This document shows positions 44,661-56,200 of a stretch of DNA of 64,000 nt, piece by piece. How positions within the stretch are numbered: the first letter of the stretch is position 1; each line of letters starts with the position of its first letter. Made by a program: the position numbers and the translations under genes. Source of the stretch: Gambelia wislizenii (lineage: Eukaryota; Chordata; Lepidosauria; Squamata; Crotaphytidae); contig JAUMIR010000002.1 in assembly GCA_030847615.1 (NCBI GenBank), positions 116,568,309 to 116,632,308 on the forward strand, read 5' to 3'. The notes below the pieces were generated by a model, which saw nothing but the letters and a program-made list of their open reading frames with translations, was not told the DNA's origin and ran no database searches.

Positions 44661-45660
44661 TACAGTTGTCCCTTTATACTCGCGGCTTTGACTTTCGCGG
44701 TTTTATGTATTCTTGGAAATTCCTTCCCCCCCCACTGCTCTCCCCAACGCAGCTTCTGAGCATTTAAGGAGGAAAACTTCCTGCACACATATACACACAG
44801 GGAAGATCCCAGCAAGCAAGCAACCCCCACACCAGCCTCAGAAGGTCTGAGGTGAAAGAAAAGCACAGCCCCATGCTGGGAGCATGCAAGCAAAGTCCCC
44901 CCTTGCCACTCCCCTTTCTGTGTTTTAACAAACTGAATGGCTTCTTTAAAACTCACATTTCGCCCCATGTCTCCTCATGGCTCAAAGAAAAGCACAGCCG
45001 CATGTTTACCACCCCCTCTCTGTGTCTCAACAAACTGAATTTAAAACTCTGCTTCTTTAAAACTCACATTCCGAACTTTTCCTACACACATTCACACACA
45101 GGGAAGGTACAGGTGGATCTCCCAGCAACCCAGTCTCTGAGCATTTAAGGAGGAAAGCTTGCGTGCTCACAGTATGGGAGTGTGCTTTTTTTCGGCCAGC
45201 AGGAAGCTTTCCTCCTTAAATGCACAGAGGCATTTAAAGAGGCTTGCTGGGAGATCCCACCCACACCTTCCCTGTGTGTGAATGTGTGTAGGAAAGGTTT
45301 GAAATGTGAGTTTTAAAGAAGCTGAGTTATAAATTCCATTTGTTGAGACACAGAGAGGGAGTGGCAAGCATGCAGCTGTGCCTTTCTTTGGGCCATGAGG
45401 AGACATGGGGCGAAATGTGAGTTTTAAAGAAGCCATTCAGTTTGTTAAAACACAGAGAGGGGAGTGGCAAGGGGGGGGGACTTTGCTTGCGTGCTCCCAG
45501 CATGGGGCTGTGCTTTTCTTTCCTCCTTAAATGCTCAGAGGCTGGGTCAGTTTCTCTCTCTGTGTGTGTGTGTTTAGGAAGGCTGCTTTTATTTGCGTTT
45601 TTTTCACTTTTGCGGGGGTCCTGTTCCCGTAACCCCCGCAAATGTGAAGGGACAACTGTA
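44661..45660. mobile_element. 1-kb palindromic transposon (foldback-like, TA target)
   Basis: TA-flanked element with ends CAGTTGTCCCTTTATA and TGAAGGGACAACTG. The interior is a giant inverted repeat: sequence blocks of 44865-45165 reappear as reverse complements in 45195-45540, including AAAGCACAGCCCCATGCTGG / CCAGCATGGGGCTGTGC, CCTACACACATTCACACACA / GTGTGTGAATGTGTGTAGG, and GGATCTCCCAGCAA / TTGCTGGGAGATCC. Each arm also contains an internal duplication (the AAACTGAATGGCTTCTTTAA unit occurs twice). A smaller hairpin (TTTAAGGAGGAAAGCTT / AAGCTTTCCTCCTTAAA, 45136-45217) forms the centre. No transposase. Confidence 0.85.
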
Positions 45661-46855
45661 CATACAAACACCAGAGACCCTTGGACACAGTCGGAGTGGG
45701 GATGAGATGGGTACATAGGTTTTAAAATCACTTTGCATACTTTGCAATCAAATTTTCTCCTTAACTCACTAGTTTGAGATTTGTCTTTCTGCCTGAAGAG
45801 CCATTGAAGCACACCAATTCCCTAAGGCTGAAGCTGATGCCCTGATACCAGATAACCCTCATGAAAACTGATAGATATCCAAGGCTTTTTGCAAATATAT
45901 TGTGATTAAAAACACCTTTTAAAAATTGAGCAGTTTACCTTTTCTGCAACAATATTTTTTACACTGACAAGTCTTTGGAAATCTATATTCCCACAATATA
46001 ACAATCTCCTTTTTGTCTGGTAGCTTGTGGGTACCTTGTGCTCACCTCATTTGGGAAGAGAGAGGTCATTAGCAGGTCAGTCACTTTCTTCATATTTTGA
46101 TGGCTCATCCATTTCTGTAAAGGGTTAATCAGCCCTTCTAATTCTATACAGGAAATTTAAGTTGGAGAATTTTGTCCCTCACTAATCACTAATTAAGTGA
46201 AGCCTAGCTCAAAGTATTCACTGTTGACTTGCCTTAGTCACATGGGTACCTCATTGACTGAGCCCAGAGCTTCATATGTGATCTTGAGCCCTAGCCTTCT
46301 GTGCCTAAATGGGCCAAAGTTCCAAGGCCAAACTCCTTTAGCATGAAAATGAAGAGAACAGAAAACACCCTAGAATTTTGCTTATACCCATACTATCCTA
46401 GTCTAACAACTTTTAAAGATTTAGAACTAGCTCAGCACAGTACTATGAATGCAGAGCTTGAATATAACACCAAGAATATTTTATCCATTTTTTCCTTCCT
46501 GCATTGCCTATTTGATGGATTCCTGTATCCACATTTTATCAATTATTTTTCTGTTTTAAATGTTCTAGACTTGTTTTAAGAAGCTCAGAAATTCTCCACA
46601 TACCTACACACTGCATACATTTCAGATCTATGAGGAGCAAAAAGTGAAATTGAGCTAATGACAGAGTAGCTCAGTGATTGCAAACCTGCCTTGATTATCC
46701 CTAGGTAACCCCATTTAGAAGTATAGCATACAAGGTAGCAAAACTAGGTGGGGGCAGTAGCTAGTTTCTGAGCTGTGAGGAATAGCTTTAGTCATAATAC
46801 AAAAGGCATCATAGAAAAAGAGGTGATCTTGTCTAATATATTTGATGTTAAATTG
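45661..46855. other. Intron sequence, nothing recognised
   Basis: No exon or repeat ends seen. A 92-codon plus-strand frame at 46301-46579 has no recognisable features. Confidence 0.45.
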
Positions 46856-47219
46856 TAAATAAAGTGTATATGGATTTCCCTATGCAAAGAAGGCCGTGGC
46901 CAGTAGAGGTCATTGCCACCTCTACACAGCTGGTGTTATTGTGTAAAGGCCAGATGTGTGTGGGAGATGCTAGCAGCAAGTATGGAAGCTGGTATTTCCA
47001 TGGGAAAGGAAAGTACAGACTCTGTGCCTGGGTAACAGCTTGTTGACACGATGGCAGAACCCATCATGCTATGTATATAAGATTACACCTGATACTATAT
47101 ATATTGCAGTTTCTCTTCTCATCTCTCTCACCTGAGACAGAAACCTTGTAACATGTACTCTGCTATGCTTCAGTAAACACCTGTTAGTTAGACACTCTTT
47201 GTCTGTGTGTTTTGTTACA
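46856..47219 (+). mobile_element. Possible LTR fragment
   Basis: Promoter-like layout: GTATATAAG at about 47072, then a C/T-rich initiator-like stretch, CAGTAAACACC near 47170 in the place of a polyadenylation signal, a GT-rich stretch, and an ending TTGTTACA at 47218. This order is typical for U3-R-U5 of an LTR. No target duplication was found, so the call is tentative. Confidence 0.35.
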
Positions 47220-48782
47220 GCCAAGGCCACATTGTGCCTTGCACTATAGTGCAGCTTGACTTTCTGGACATGCTCAGGAGGGACTCGCTTGCACCCTGGA
47301 AAGATCTAACACCTGAAGTGAGTTCTTTGTGACACATACTCTTCCTGTCAAATTGATTCATTATTTTTTAAAATCTCAAACATTCAATGAAAAATATGAT
47401 GTAGAAATGGGAACAGCAAGCAATAAATGGACAGAACACAGTAAAGCAAAAACTTACACCCAACTATCTTCATCTCTGCGCCATTAAGAAAGGGGAGAGA
47501 ATGAAGGAAAAGTAAACGAACAGCCAGCAAAATTTAGACAAGAAAAATAAAAACCAAATATTACTGACAGTTAGAAGATGAGACCATGCATTTTTCATCA
47601 GCACTCAAAATTAAAGACCGAGTATTTTCAATGGGTACATAGAAAAGATGTTCTTTGATCCGTAATATGTCTGTTTACACAAAATACAAACCAGAAATCA
47701 AAGGTTCTTTGAGCAAATCCAAAGAGCCTTTGCCTTATCCAATGGACTCCCCCATTTTTGAGTGATAGGCTCCCACACAAAATCAGAAATGGCTTTTTTA
47801 AATGGTCACAGTCACTTGCTATGCAACAGAAACTGAGGTTACTTGAGAAACATATGTCCAAAAGGACCACTGTGTGTGCACAGAACTGTTTGCAGATTCT
47901 TTGGATCTTGGCCACAGTACAGAGGAAAAGCAGTGTGTGCCTTTTTCTTTACTGTTATTTAAAACAACAGAATGATCTTAACCATTTAGAATAGAAAGAC
48001 AAATCTCATGTATAACAAAACAGACAAATGAATATTATACTTATTGATCCTCTAATTATTGCACAGTGAAAAATCACTGTTTGGAGGAGTTTAGATACAG
48101 CAACATTTTTTTACCTAAGAGCCTTCTCTGTGTAGCTGTTTATATGATGTTAACAGATGTCAGATCTCAGCACAGTTAAACTGTTTTATGGTCTTTGAGT
48201 TCAATAAGATACATACGGTCCAACAATATGTAGGACTGCAGCCTCAGGTGATTACAGTCACCCTAAAAATGTTCAGAATTATCACAATCTTTCCTATTAA
48301 AACTGGATTGTTAGGAAATAATTTTAAATACTATTTTATGCAAGACAAAATGTAGTAAGTTTTTAAAATCTTCAACCACATATTTGTCAATCAAGTTCTT
48401 CAGAGACTCAAAATATAATCAATTTTTTAAAATGACAGATCATCTTGTCAAACCATGAAGTGCTAATAGGACAAACAATCTTCTGATGCTTCAAAAACAG
48501 TAGAATCTTATTTTCATTTATTATTAATTTTATTAAGTTTATTATTATTTCTAAAGAATGTGAATAGCCCAGGATTCAATCCAGCATTTAAAATAACCAC
48601 AGGACTGGTTAGATCTAATCTCTGTGTACACTGTCAACTTAATGAGTTAGTTTTTACCAAATTTTTAGAGCATTTGAATATATGAGGACAGTTTACAAAA
48701 AACAAGAAGATAATACAAATACAATAAAACACTAGCAAATTCAATAAAACTAACAATACCAAGACTAATATCCTTTTCTTCT
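47220..48782. other. Intron sequence, nothing recognised
   Basis: AT-rich, no coding or repeat-end signal recognised. Confidence 0.45.
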
Positions 48783-48784
48783 AC

Positions 48785-48816
<32 letters not shown>

Positions 48817-48820
48817 ATAC
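48783..48820 (+). repeat. (GT)n microsatellite
   Basis: Uninterrupted GT tract of about 28 bp preceded by ATATAT. Confidence 0.95.
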
Positions 48821-49661
48821 AATGGCAGAAGTCCCAAGAACTGGTTTGACTCATGTAATATTCTGCTGTTTTTAGTTTTTTGCTATTTTAAACCAACAAG
48901 GTGTAAAATTAGTAAAATGTTTTATATCAACAAACTAACTCAGTAAAACTTCTTTACTTTTTCTTTAAACAGCTGATCCCTTGAGCAGTGACGCAGGATC
49001 CTTTCACACTGCACAGTTATAGCACTATGATACACCTTTAACTGGCATGGCAACATCATATGGAATCCTGGAATATGCAGTTATAATTCTCAGCCAGTGA
49101 GCTCTAATGACACCCCCCCCCCGAACCACTAACCCCAGGATTGCATAGTATGGAACTGTGGCAGTTAAAGTAGAATTAGAGCACTATAATTGTGTAGCAT
49201 GAGAGGGACTCTAGACAGTGCCAGACTACTGGCAGGTAATCCAAGTCCCACAATCTACAAAATATCCAAATGCAGTCCTTTTGGTGCTTGTTCATACTCC
49301 CCCTACTGGTTTTCCATTTTCTGCCTACATGAAAACTCAACTCACATCTCCCCAGTCACTTACCCCCACCAAACAACCATATCTTTTATTCTCCTTTCTT
49401 TTAATGTTTACTTTTAGAATAACTTGGGAGTCCTTCAGAGGAATCCACAGTCATGCTCAGCACCTTTATTTCCCCAAGTGAGCTCTAAGCTGCTCCATGT
49501 AGACCCAGAAGACATCTGGGAAAATGAATAAAACAAGACAACAGTTTCATCCAAATCTCACCTTTCGTTCAATCTGCTTTAAAAAAATGTTTTTTAAGGG
49601 TGAAAAATTGGCCTTTCCAGCTTTGCAAAAGAATGCTGTGTATATCTGTCTCTTCTGTTTA

Positions 49662-49666
<5 letters not shown>
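48821..49666. other. Intron sequence, nothing recognised
   Basis: A short C-run at about 49111-49121; a stretch around 48995-49190 (GATACACCTTTAACTGGCAT, CAGTTAAAGTAGAATTAGAG) has the look of a MITE, with weak inverted ends that I could not confirm. Confidence 0.35.

Positions 49667-49706
<40 letters not shown>
49667..49706 (+). repeat. (GA)n microsatellite
   Basis: GAGA tract of about 36 bp after an A-run. Confidence 0.95.
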
Positions 49707-49708
<2 letters not shown>

Positions 49709-49727
49709 CTGCTACCTGTTTCTCATG

Positions 49728-50480
49728 ACGGAGTGACCAACTCCATCATGGAGTATCTCATCTGCAAAAACTACAGTTCATCATCATCTGTAAATTTCCA
49801 TTCCCTGCTTGCTAAGGGATAAGGTAAGGTAGGGGTGGACCCTCATTTCCTAAACATGACATCACATCACCTGACTGGAGAGCCAATCAGATCTGGCAAT
49901 GTAGAACCAATCAGCGTTGGCTAATGGAGTTTTGAGTTTCTGAATTCTTTTGTTTGATGCCACATGGCTTGAGGCCAGCAAGAGAGACACATGGTTTACT
50001 GAGGTCTGAAGAGCAGACCTCCCCACATGGCTGAAGAGTGATAAAAACAGCCACAAATGATATCTGAAGTCTGGGGAGAGACTTCTCAATGACTCTGAAT
50101 TTCATCACCAGAGACTTAGCTAGGCTGGCTTACGATAAGCCTGAGCCTAGCCTATCCCAGTTGGGACACAGACTGATACCATGGACCTTCATAAATGCAA
50201 GTTAGCATTTTCTTTTTAGCTCAGGAGAATGTCTACATAGGAATGCGTTAGTTTTGTGATTTATTTTAATCCTGTGACTGAATGTATTCTATGTAGTTGT
50301 TAAGCTGAGAACCTAGAGGGGAGATTTCCCTCCATGCTAACTGTTTCATCACTGGAACTAAAATAAAACTTTTTTCTGTTTTTTCCTATTCACCACGTGC
50401 ACATGCCTGGCTTGGGCTTGCTATCTGGATTCTCTTGGGGTTAAGAGGAGGGAGTTAGTTGATTCTACAGTGGCAAGGAG
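49728..50480 (+). mobile_element. Possible LTR with CCAAT boxes and polyadenylation signal
   Basis: Two CCAAT boxes (GAGCCAATCAGATC at 49880, AACCAATCAGCG at 49907), GTGATAAAAACAG at 50038 in the TATA position and AATAAAAC at 50363 form a U3-R-U5-like order on the plus strand. Boundaries and a target duplication could not be fixed, so this may be a partial LTR. Confidence 0.4.
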
Positions 50481-50887
50481 TTTCACTAGTTATCAGAGAC
50501 TATGCACAGTTTCCTACAGTGCTGTGCATGAGAAGGGGGGGGTCCCAAGAGGAAAGAACCCCCAGTCTAAACTCAGTGGGTGGCGGCAGCTATTAACACA
50601 GTTTAAAGGGATTTCTAGACTAGAGGAATCCTTGAGAGTGTGTTCTCAGGTTGTACAAACAAGCTGGAGCCTTCCTTTTCCTCTCTGTGATAGTGGAATG
50701 CACAGAGAAGGAGGGAAGTCCCAAGCTTCACACTATTATAGAGGAGTAAGAATAAAAGGAGGAGAAAACAGATTAATAAAAAGACTAACCAAGAGCAGAA
50801 GAGAGAGAAAGAGCACAGGAACAGGAAGAAGTAGCAGGTGGAGAGGGAAGAGCACTGGGGTAGGGATGGAAGTGGAAAGAAAATGAA

Positions 50888-50920
<33 letters not shown>

Positions 50921-51992
50921 GAATGGGGTGGGCAGAAAAACTGAAGGCAGGGGCAGAATGCTACCTAGGAGTGTGATGGGGAATTACTTGCACAACTACT
51001 GTACACATGTCATATCTGAGTGGTTTAGCAATCCTTTTCTTTTGGAATACAGACTTCAGTGCACCATTGAAGGAGATGCTGTTCACAAAAGGCAAGGAAA
51101 GATAAAGCCCCTTCATGACTAATACAAGCTATTTCACGCTATTGCCAAACATTTGAGGAAGACCAAAAGAAAAGTGGTCCAAGAATACCAGGGAAAAGAA
51201 CCTTTCACTAAGTCAAATACGGTAATTACTAATTTTATGCTGAAGTTCTTGTGCCTACCAGAATCAGCCCTTCCACTAAAAGAATATGGCAGTTGCCTTA
51301 AGAAACAGATGCTGAGAGGTGGCAACAAGCTGTTGAAGGATTGAGCTTTGTGCCACACAGCTTGATATATACACCCCTTAAGCCAGGTTGCTGACTTCTG
51401 GTGTGGCAGAGGACCCTCTCCTATTAGTAGCACTGAAGAAGAAATCAGTGCCAGTCCAGTTGTCTTTTTGTACACAGAATAGAGTGGGGAGGTGTCATCT
51501 TGTTTTTTTGTCTCAGGAAGGAAAATGTCTGGGGCCAGCTTCTGTGTTTGTTCATGGCAACTACAAGGAACAGCTAAAAAGAAATAGTACTGCACTACCA
51601 GCAGAGCAGTACCAACAATTCTCCAGTATAAGATTATTGTTTGGGCTCCAGCCATTCCTCCATGGACTTTCCATCATACACATTGCTGTCCCTCTTCTTT
51701 CTTTCTAGTATGCCAACTGTGGTGCAGCAAGCATCATCAGTCCTACATAAAAACTATATATGATGTTAAACAAAAAAGGAAGATCGTTTCTGAACTTAAT
51801 ATCATTGGAATTAATTGTACACATATGCAGCTAAAATGTGCAGTCTTTGCCAAGTTGACTTTAAATCACTCAAATGTACGATGAATATTTTTTTAAAAAA
51901 AACTTTGGCCATTCTATTGATCTTATTCAGTAATAATTTTCAGTGAGAAAAAAACTGCTGTGAGCAAGTGAACAGAACCTCCATCTACTTAC
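50481..51992. other. Intron sequence with GA/CAGA-rich tracts
   Basis: Purine-rich around 50755-50945, including GAGA and CAGA tandem units at about 50887-50920. A minus-strand frame of 173 codons (51655-51134) shows no known domain. 50481-50760 could be leader sequence downstream of the LTR-like segment, but no primer-binding site is visible. Confidence 0.4.
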
Positions 51993-52118
51993 CAGGCATG
52001 ATGACATCTGGGAAACCAATTTTTCTGGTAACAGCTACCCCTCTGTTAAAAATCATAGGATACTCTCTTCGAATCTGATCCATCTCTCCACGAAGAAGCT
52101 GAAGAGAAATTATAAGTC
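51993..52118 (-). CDS. DOCK3: DOCK3-like exon (just before DHR-1)
   Basis: Minus-strand exon of 126 nt. The acceptor is TTTTTCAG ending at 52119 and the donor GTAAGT starts at 51992. It encodes LIISLQLLRGEMDQIRR, EYPMIFNRGVAVTRK and IGFPDVIMP, with two bases at the start completing a glycine codon and one G at the end that joins the next exon to give MPGD. The IGFPDVIMPGDIRNDLY join across the splice is a strongly conserved DOCK-B string. It leads directly into the membrane-binding DHR-1 domain. No frame damage is present. Confidence 0.92.
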
Positions 52119-52599
52119 CTGAAAAAGAACAAATTAAATTATTTTTTTCCAAAAGCTAAGGTCCCAAAATTCAATCCACTTCAAAAATGATTTTATTATT
52201 TTCTTTTTTTAAAAAATGGCACACACAAACTCCTGATGGGATGCATAAAAATACTGTTATACAATTGAACATTGACATTATATGAAATTCTTTCTGGAAA
52301 TCACACTGGAATACAGGGCTTTCCCCATTCCAGCAAAGTGGAGGAGGAAACTCAGAACGATGATGTCAAAATTTACGGCTGCCTTTCTGTCAACAAATGA
52401 AATAGGTGTGGTTCCCCCACACCTGTCTCTTCATAGAGGATTGAAGGTTCTAAATAATATGATCTGCTGTTTTGGGAACCAAAAGGAAGTTGCGAGTTCC
52501 CAGTGCACAGAAATGCCCCATCAGGAGAAACGCTCTTGCACATAAGGAATCCAAATGGACTTCTGAACTTAATTAAAGAGATAACTGACTGGGTTTCTC
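52119..52599. other. Intron sequence upstream of an exon, nothing recognised
   Basis: No coding signal recognised. A pyrimidine tract and TTTTTCAG at its left end serve the exon at 51993-52118. Confidence 0.4.
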
Positions 52600-52960
52600 C
52601 TGATTCACTTGAAGACCTAAATCTGCCAGAAGGTGTAAACTAACACGCAGATTTTGTGAAAATGACAACAATAATGTACCACTATCAACCAGTCATCAGT
52701 GTATGGGAAAAGAATTTTCCCTTTCCTATAAAGAAAAGCTACCATAACCAACACACACTTTGTAAATATTCTGGGGGCTGTAGAAAGTACAAATTGGACC
52801 ATCCAAAACTGATATATGTCCCCTCTCAGAACAAAACACTGATAGCATCAATGTCTTGGTCTTATAGTGATACAGAAGTACAGTAATGAAGTAGATGTGT
52901 TCTTGGACTTTCTTTAACAATACATTTGGTACCCGAGGCAGAAATAATATGGAAGGAATT
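52600..52960 (-). pseudogene. DIRS reverse transcriptase fragment
   Basis: Minus strand reads FVLSTAPRIFTKCVLVMVAF and GKILFPYTDDWLIVV, i.e. the RT palm of a DIRS element with the active-site box changed from YLDD to YTDD (both aspartates kept). About 360 bp, no flanking genes. The box is closer to the DIRS at 59313-64000 (FPYLDDWLF) than to the older copy near 7600. Confidence 0.65.
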
Positions 52961-53027
52961 GGGATAGGTTCTTAGACCACGAAAAAGAAGAACAGTTCAA
53001 GAAGTTTCAGTAAACTTTTTTTCAAAA

Positions 53028-53363
53028 TACAATGGCCTTTGGTATCCCCTGGGGTTTGGTTCCAGAACCCCTCATGGATACCAAAATCTATAGATGCTCA
53101 AGTCCTATTATATTCTGCAACCGGACGTGTTTATCTCGGATTGGCCTTTTCAGTCATCAGCGCACTTGCAGAAAGCGTGGGATGAGTCCTTCCTGAATCT
53201 TCGTTTGCGAAGAAAAGCCAGAGACAGATTATATACAGTGGTGTAGTAAAATGGTGTCTATTATATAACATGGCAAAATCAAGATTTGCTTTTTGAATAT
53301 TTTCAAGCTGTAGATAGTGAAATCCATGAATGCAGAATCCACTGATATGGAGGGCAAACTGTA
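53028..53363. mobile_element. MITE (family 1) interrupted by a LINE fragment
   Basis: TA-flanked, ends CAATGGCCTTTGGTATCCCC and GATATGGAGGGCAAACTG; interior GGTTTGGTTCCAGAACCC, ATGGATACCAAAATC, TAAAATGGTGTCTATTATAT. Same family as 32101-32335 and 57178-57380. A 114-bp LINE 3' end sits in the middle (53114-53227). Confidence 0.8.
53114..53227 (+). mobile_element. Zinc-finger LINE 3' end inserted in a MITE, 7-bp target duplication
   Basis: CTGCAACCGGACGTGTTTAT to AAAGCCAGAGACAG, the same terminal segment as 16206-16372 and the ends of copies A and B. Flanked by ATTATAT at 53107-53113 and 53228-53234. The intact MITE copy at 57178-57380 has the uninterrupted target (CCATTATATACAATGCC). Confidence 0.88.
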
Positions 53364-53589
53364 TCCACATGTGAAATGAAAGTGTGGTCAGGTAAGAACT
53401 GCATAAATAAACAAAAGCATTTAGACACAATAGAGCACTTGAATGCTGAATAGAGTACTTTGATGCTCAAAAATCATGTGATAATTTAAGCTGGGATTTT
53501 CTATTTGCAATCATGGAAAAAATGGAATTTGGGAACAATTATATTACTTAGGTAAAGGCAATTTATAATTCACAGGCAGCAAGAATTTT

Positions 53590-55200
53590 TGGTGAATGGA
53601 GATTTAACAAAGGTCTGTAAAATCCAAAAGGGCATTAGACAAGGTCTTTTTTCTATCTCTTCTATTGTTTATTTTAACATTTGAAGTATTAATGAGAGCC
53701 ACAAGAAAAGAAGATAAAATCAGTGGTCTGAGGATAAAGAAAGAAGTCTTTAAACTGAGAGCATTTGTAGATGAGCTATTGGTAACAATGGAAGATCCAT
53801 TAGATAGTAAGAATTCGAGGGTGTGGCAGGTTTTAAAATGAATAAACAAAATAGAAAGATGTTGATAAAGAATATGAGAGAAGATAAAGTTAAACTGCAG
53901 GTAATTCCAGCATACAGGCTGTATAAACTTAGGCGTAACATTATCAAATACAAATACAATCTTAGTTAAAGATAATTGTGAGAAGACGTGGAAGGAGGTA
54001 AAACAAGATTTACAAAGACGGAGTAACCTTTCTATGTTAGGAAGAATCTCAGCTATAAAGATTAATATTCTACCTCCAATGCTATTTCTTTTCCAAGCAA
54101 TACCAATAAATGTGAATGACACTGTTTTAAAAATGGCAAAACGATTTGTCAAAATATATTTGGCACTGTAAAAAACCTAGAATAAGATTTAAAGTCCTCC
54201 AAGATGAGAAATAAAGGTGACTCTGATTTGAAGTTGTATTTTGCCACTTCAGTGTTAGTCTGGTTTAAGAAATGGTTAACTCTTAAAGATGAAAGACTGC
54301 TACAATTAGAATGACATTATTTGTGATTCAGTTGGCATGCCAATTTGTGGTATGAAAAAAGTAAAGCACATGCAGAATTCAACAATAATTTTTTAAGATG
54401 GACCATCCTAAGAATATAGTATAAGCACAAAACAAAACTCTGTCCTAAACCACCTTTGTGGATATCAATGCAGGAAGCATTTTACAGAATTGTTAAAAAG
54501 AGGGAAGAAGAGTGGATGACCTATCAAGACTTATTATTTATTCAAGATAACCAAAATAGATTCAAGACACAAGAAGAATTAATGGACTCTTAACCAACAA
54601 GAAAGTTTCTGGCTTTGAACAGGTAAAGACAGATTTTGAAATCAAACTTTGCACAGATGATGATAATTTAATTAGGAAAATGTACAAAATGCTGTTGAAA
54701 ATAGAAATTGAGCAAGTCAAAAATGTATGATCAAGTGAGCCCAAAATATAGGATATAATATTGAATTGGAAAAATGGGAGAGAATATGGTCTAAAGGATT
54801 AAAGGAAATATTATGTTATGATCTCCAAGAAAATTTCTACAAAACGATGTATAGGTAGTACCTGACCCCGGAATGATCAGTGTACATCTGCCAAGAATTT
54901 AGGCTTGGAAATGCAAAATGCAGGAGGGGACATTCTACCATATATGGTGGACATGCAAAAAGGTGAAGTTTTGGGGTCAGATATGGAAGTCATTGCAAGA
55001 AATTTAGAATAGAGTTATAAATGAAACCAGAATTATTCTTGCTGGCTATATTGGATGAACATACTTAGACCTTAAGCTATAGAGTACTACATTATATGAT
55101 ACTTGTAGCCAGAATTCTGTATGCACAAAATTTGATAAATAAACAGAAGCATTTTGAACCTTCTACAGATCACTTTAAGGCTTCTTGCAAAATGCATTCA
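53590..55200 (+). mobile_element. L1-type LINE ORF2 remnant, plus strand
   Basis: Translated pieces: LRIKKEVFKLRAFVDELLVT (about 53725-53785; the active-site box reads FVDE where L1 has FADD), DNCEKTWKEVKQDLQRRSNL with MLGRISAIKINILPPMLFLF (53970-54100), IGYNIELEKWERIWSKGLK (54750-54800), and ARILYAQNLINKQ near 55105. Order is that of an L1 ORF2 C-terminal half. Stops and frameshifts throughout. Orientation is opposite to the other L1 copies. Confidence 0.75.
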
Positions 55201-55294
55201 GAGATGGCTCCCCCCCCCACAAGAACCTCTACTTTTCTTATTATTTCCATTTTATTGACAAGATTTACAGATCTATGTTTTTTTAAATATTGCT

Positions 55295-56200
55295 TGTCCA
55301 AGGGTGAGGTTGCTAGCATGAAGAAAAGACAGGACTCCAGATTGAGTGGAACAAACATTGGCCACAACTTTATTGATTACAGCTGTAGATTAGCCACACA
55401 TGGGATCCAGCATCAACCAACCTGCCTGTTGATTGATGAGTACACCATTCTGGCCCTTTGGCAGAACCAATGGTAGAAAGGAGGGGTCCCCATGAGCAAC
55501 AGACCAGTGTGATTCCCCAAGCCCTATCGGGAGTGCCAGAGAGGCGTATGCCCAACGGCACCATACTCCTTCCAGCCCACCCCTGAGTCTCACAGGGGGA
55601 CCCCTGACCCATACCACTGCCCTGAGACAGAGGTAGCAGGACCCATGCCAACCACCCCCCAAAGTTGTGACAAAGAACGAATACATTGTGTACATAATGT
55701 ACATAATACAGCAATTGCAACCCTGGAAAACAACCAAACAGAGGGAGAGAGGGCTGGGATGACATATCAAAGAGAACTGACAAGCTCAGTAGAGCACCTC
55801 AATAAATACCCCAACAGCTGACCAGAGTGAAAACTGCCAGCAGCTCACTCTGGTCTGGCTCCATCAGCCAATGAGTTTAAACCAGTTTTAAACTCATTGG
55901 CTGAGCAATTTTCTTCTTCTCCCTGAGTGCCACGCTGTGCAGCCCCCTGGGAAGAAGAAACCTGGCATCCCACCATGCTGGGCAACCACTAGAGCTGGGT
56001 GCCCCACCCTTGACAGCAAAACAGCCACAGGTTGAGTCCTGCAGCTCGATGTTAGGGATAGCTGGTGAGGCAGGCTTACCTGCTGTCTCCTTTTCTCCCT
56101 GTTTTGTTGGGAGATGCTCAGTGAGGGATTCTGGAGGCAGCTGTTGTTTACTTTATCTATTGTAAGCAATTACAAATGGCTACAGTAGGATTGGCTACAA
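55295..56200 (-). mobile_element. Probable LTR with CCAAT palindrome
   Basis: On minus: a perfect 16-bp inverted repeat with a CCAAT box (CAGCCAATGAGTTTAA, arms 55865-55880 and 55888-55903), GGTATTTATTGAGG (about 55805) as a TATA-like element, and CAATAAAGTTGTGGCC (about 55375) as polyadenylation signal, ending CCCTTGGACA at 55295. This is the order U3-R-U5 of an LTR transcribed leftwards. The upstream edge and the target duplication were not found. Confidence 0.45.

Noticed and set aside
47041..47218. A complete 178-bp LTR (TGTTGAC to TTACA)
   Set aside because: The flanking bases (CAGCT and GCCAA) do not match, so no target duplication supports these exact ends; kept only as a tentative larger LTR-like segment.
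51134..51655. A gene encoding a 173-residue protein with hydrophobic stretches
   Set aside because: No known family, no splice-site or phase agreement with the host gene, and no conserved motif; likely a chance frame in an intron.
53604..54152. A minus-strand gene of 182 codons
   Set aside because: It is the antisense of a decayed plus-strand L1 whose protein motifs (MLGRISAIK, VDELLVT) are clear.
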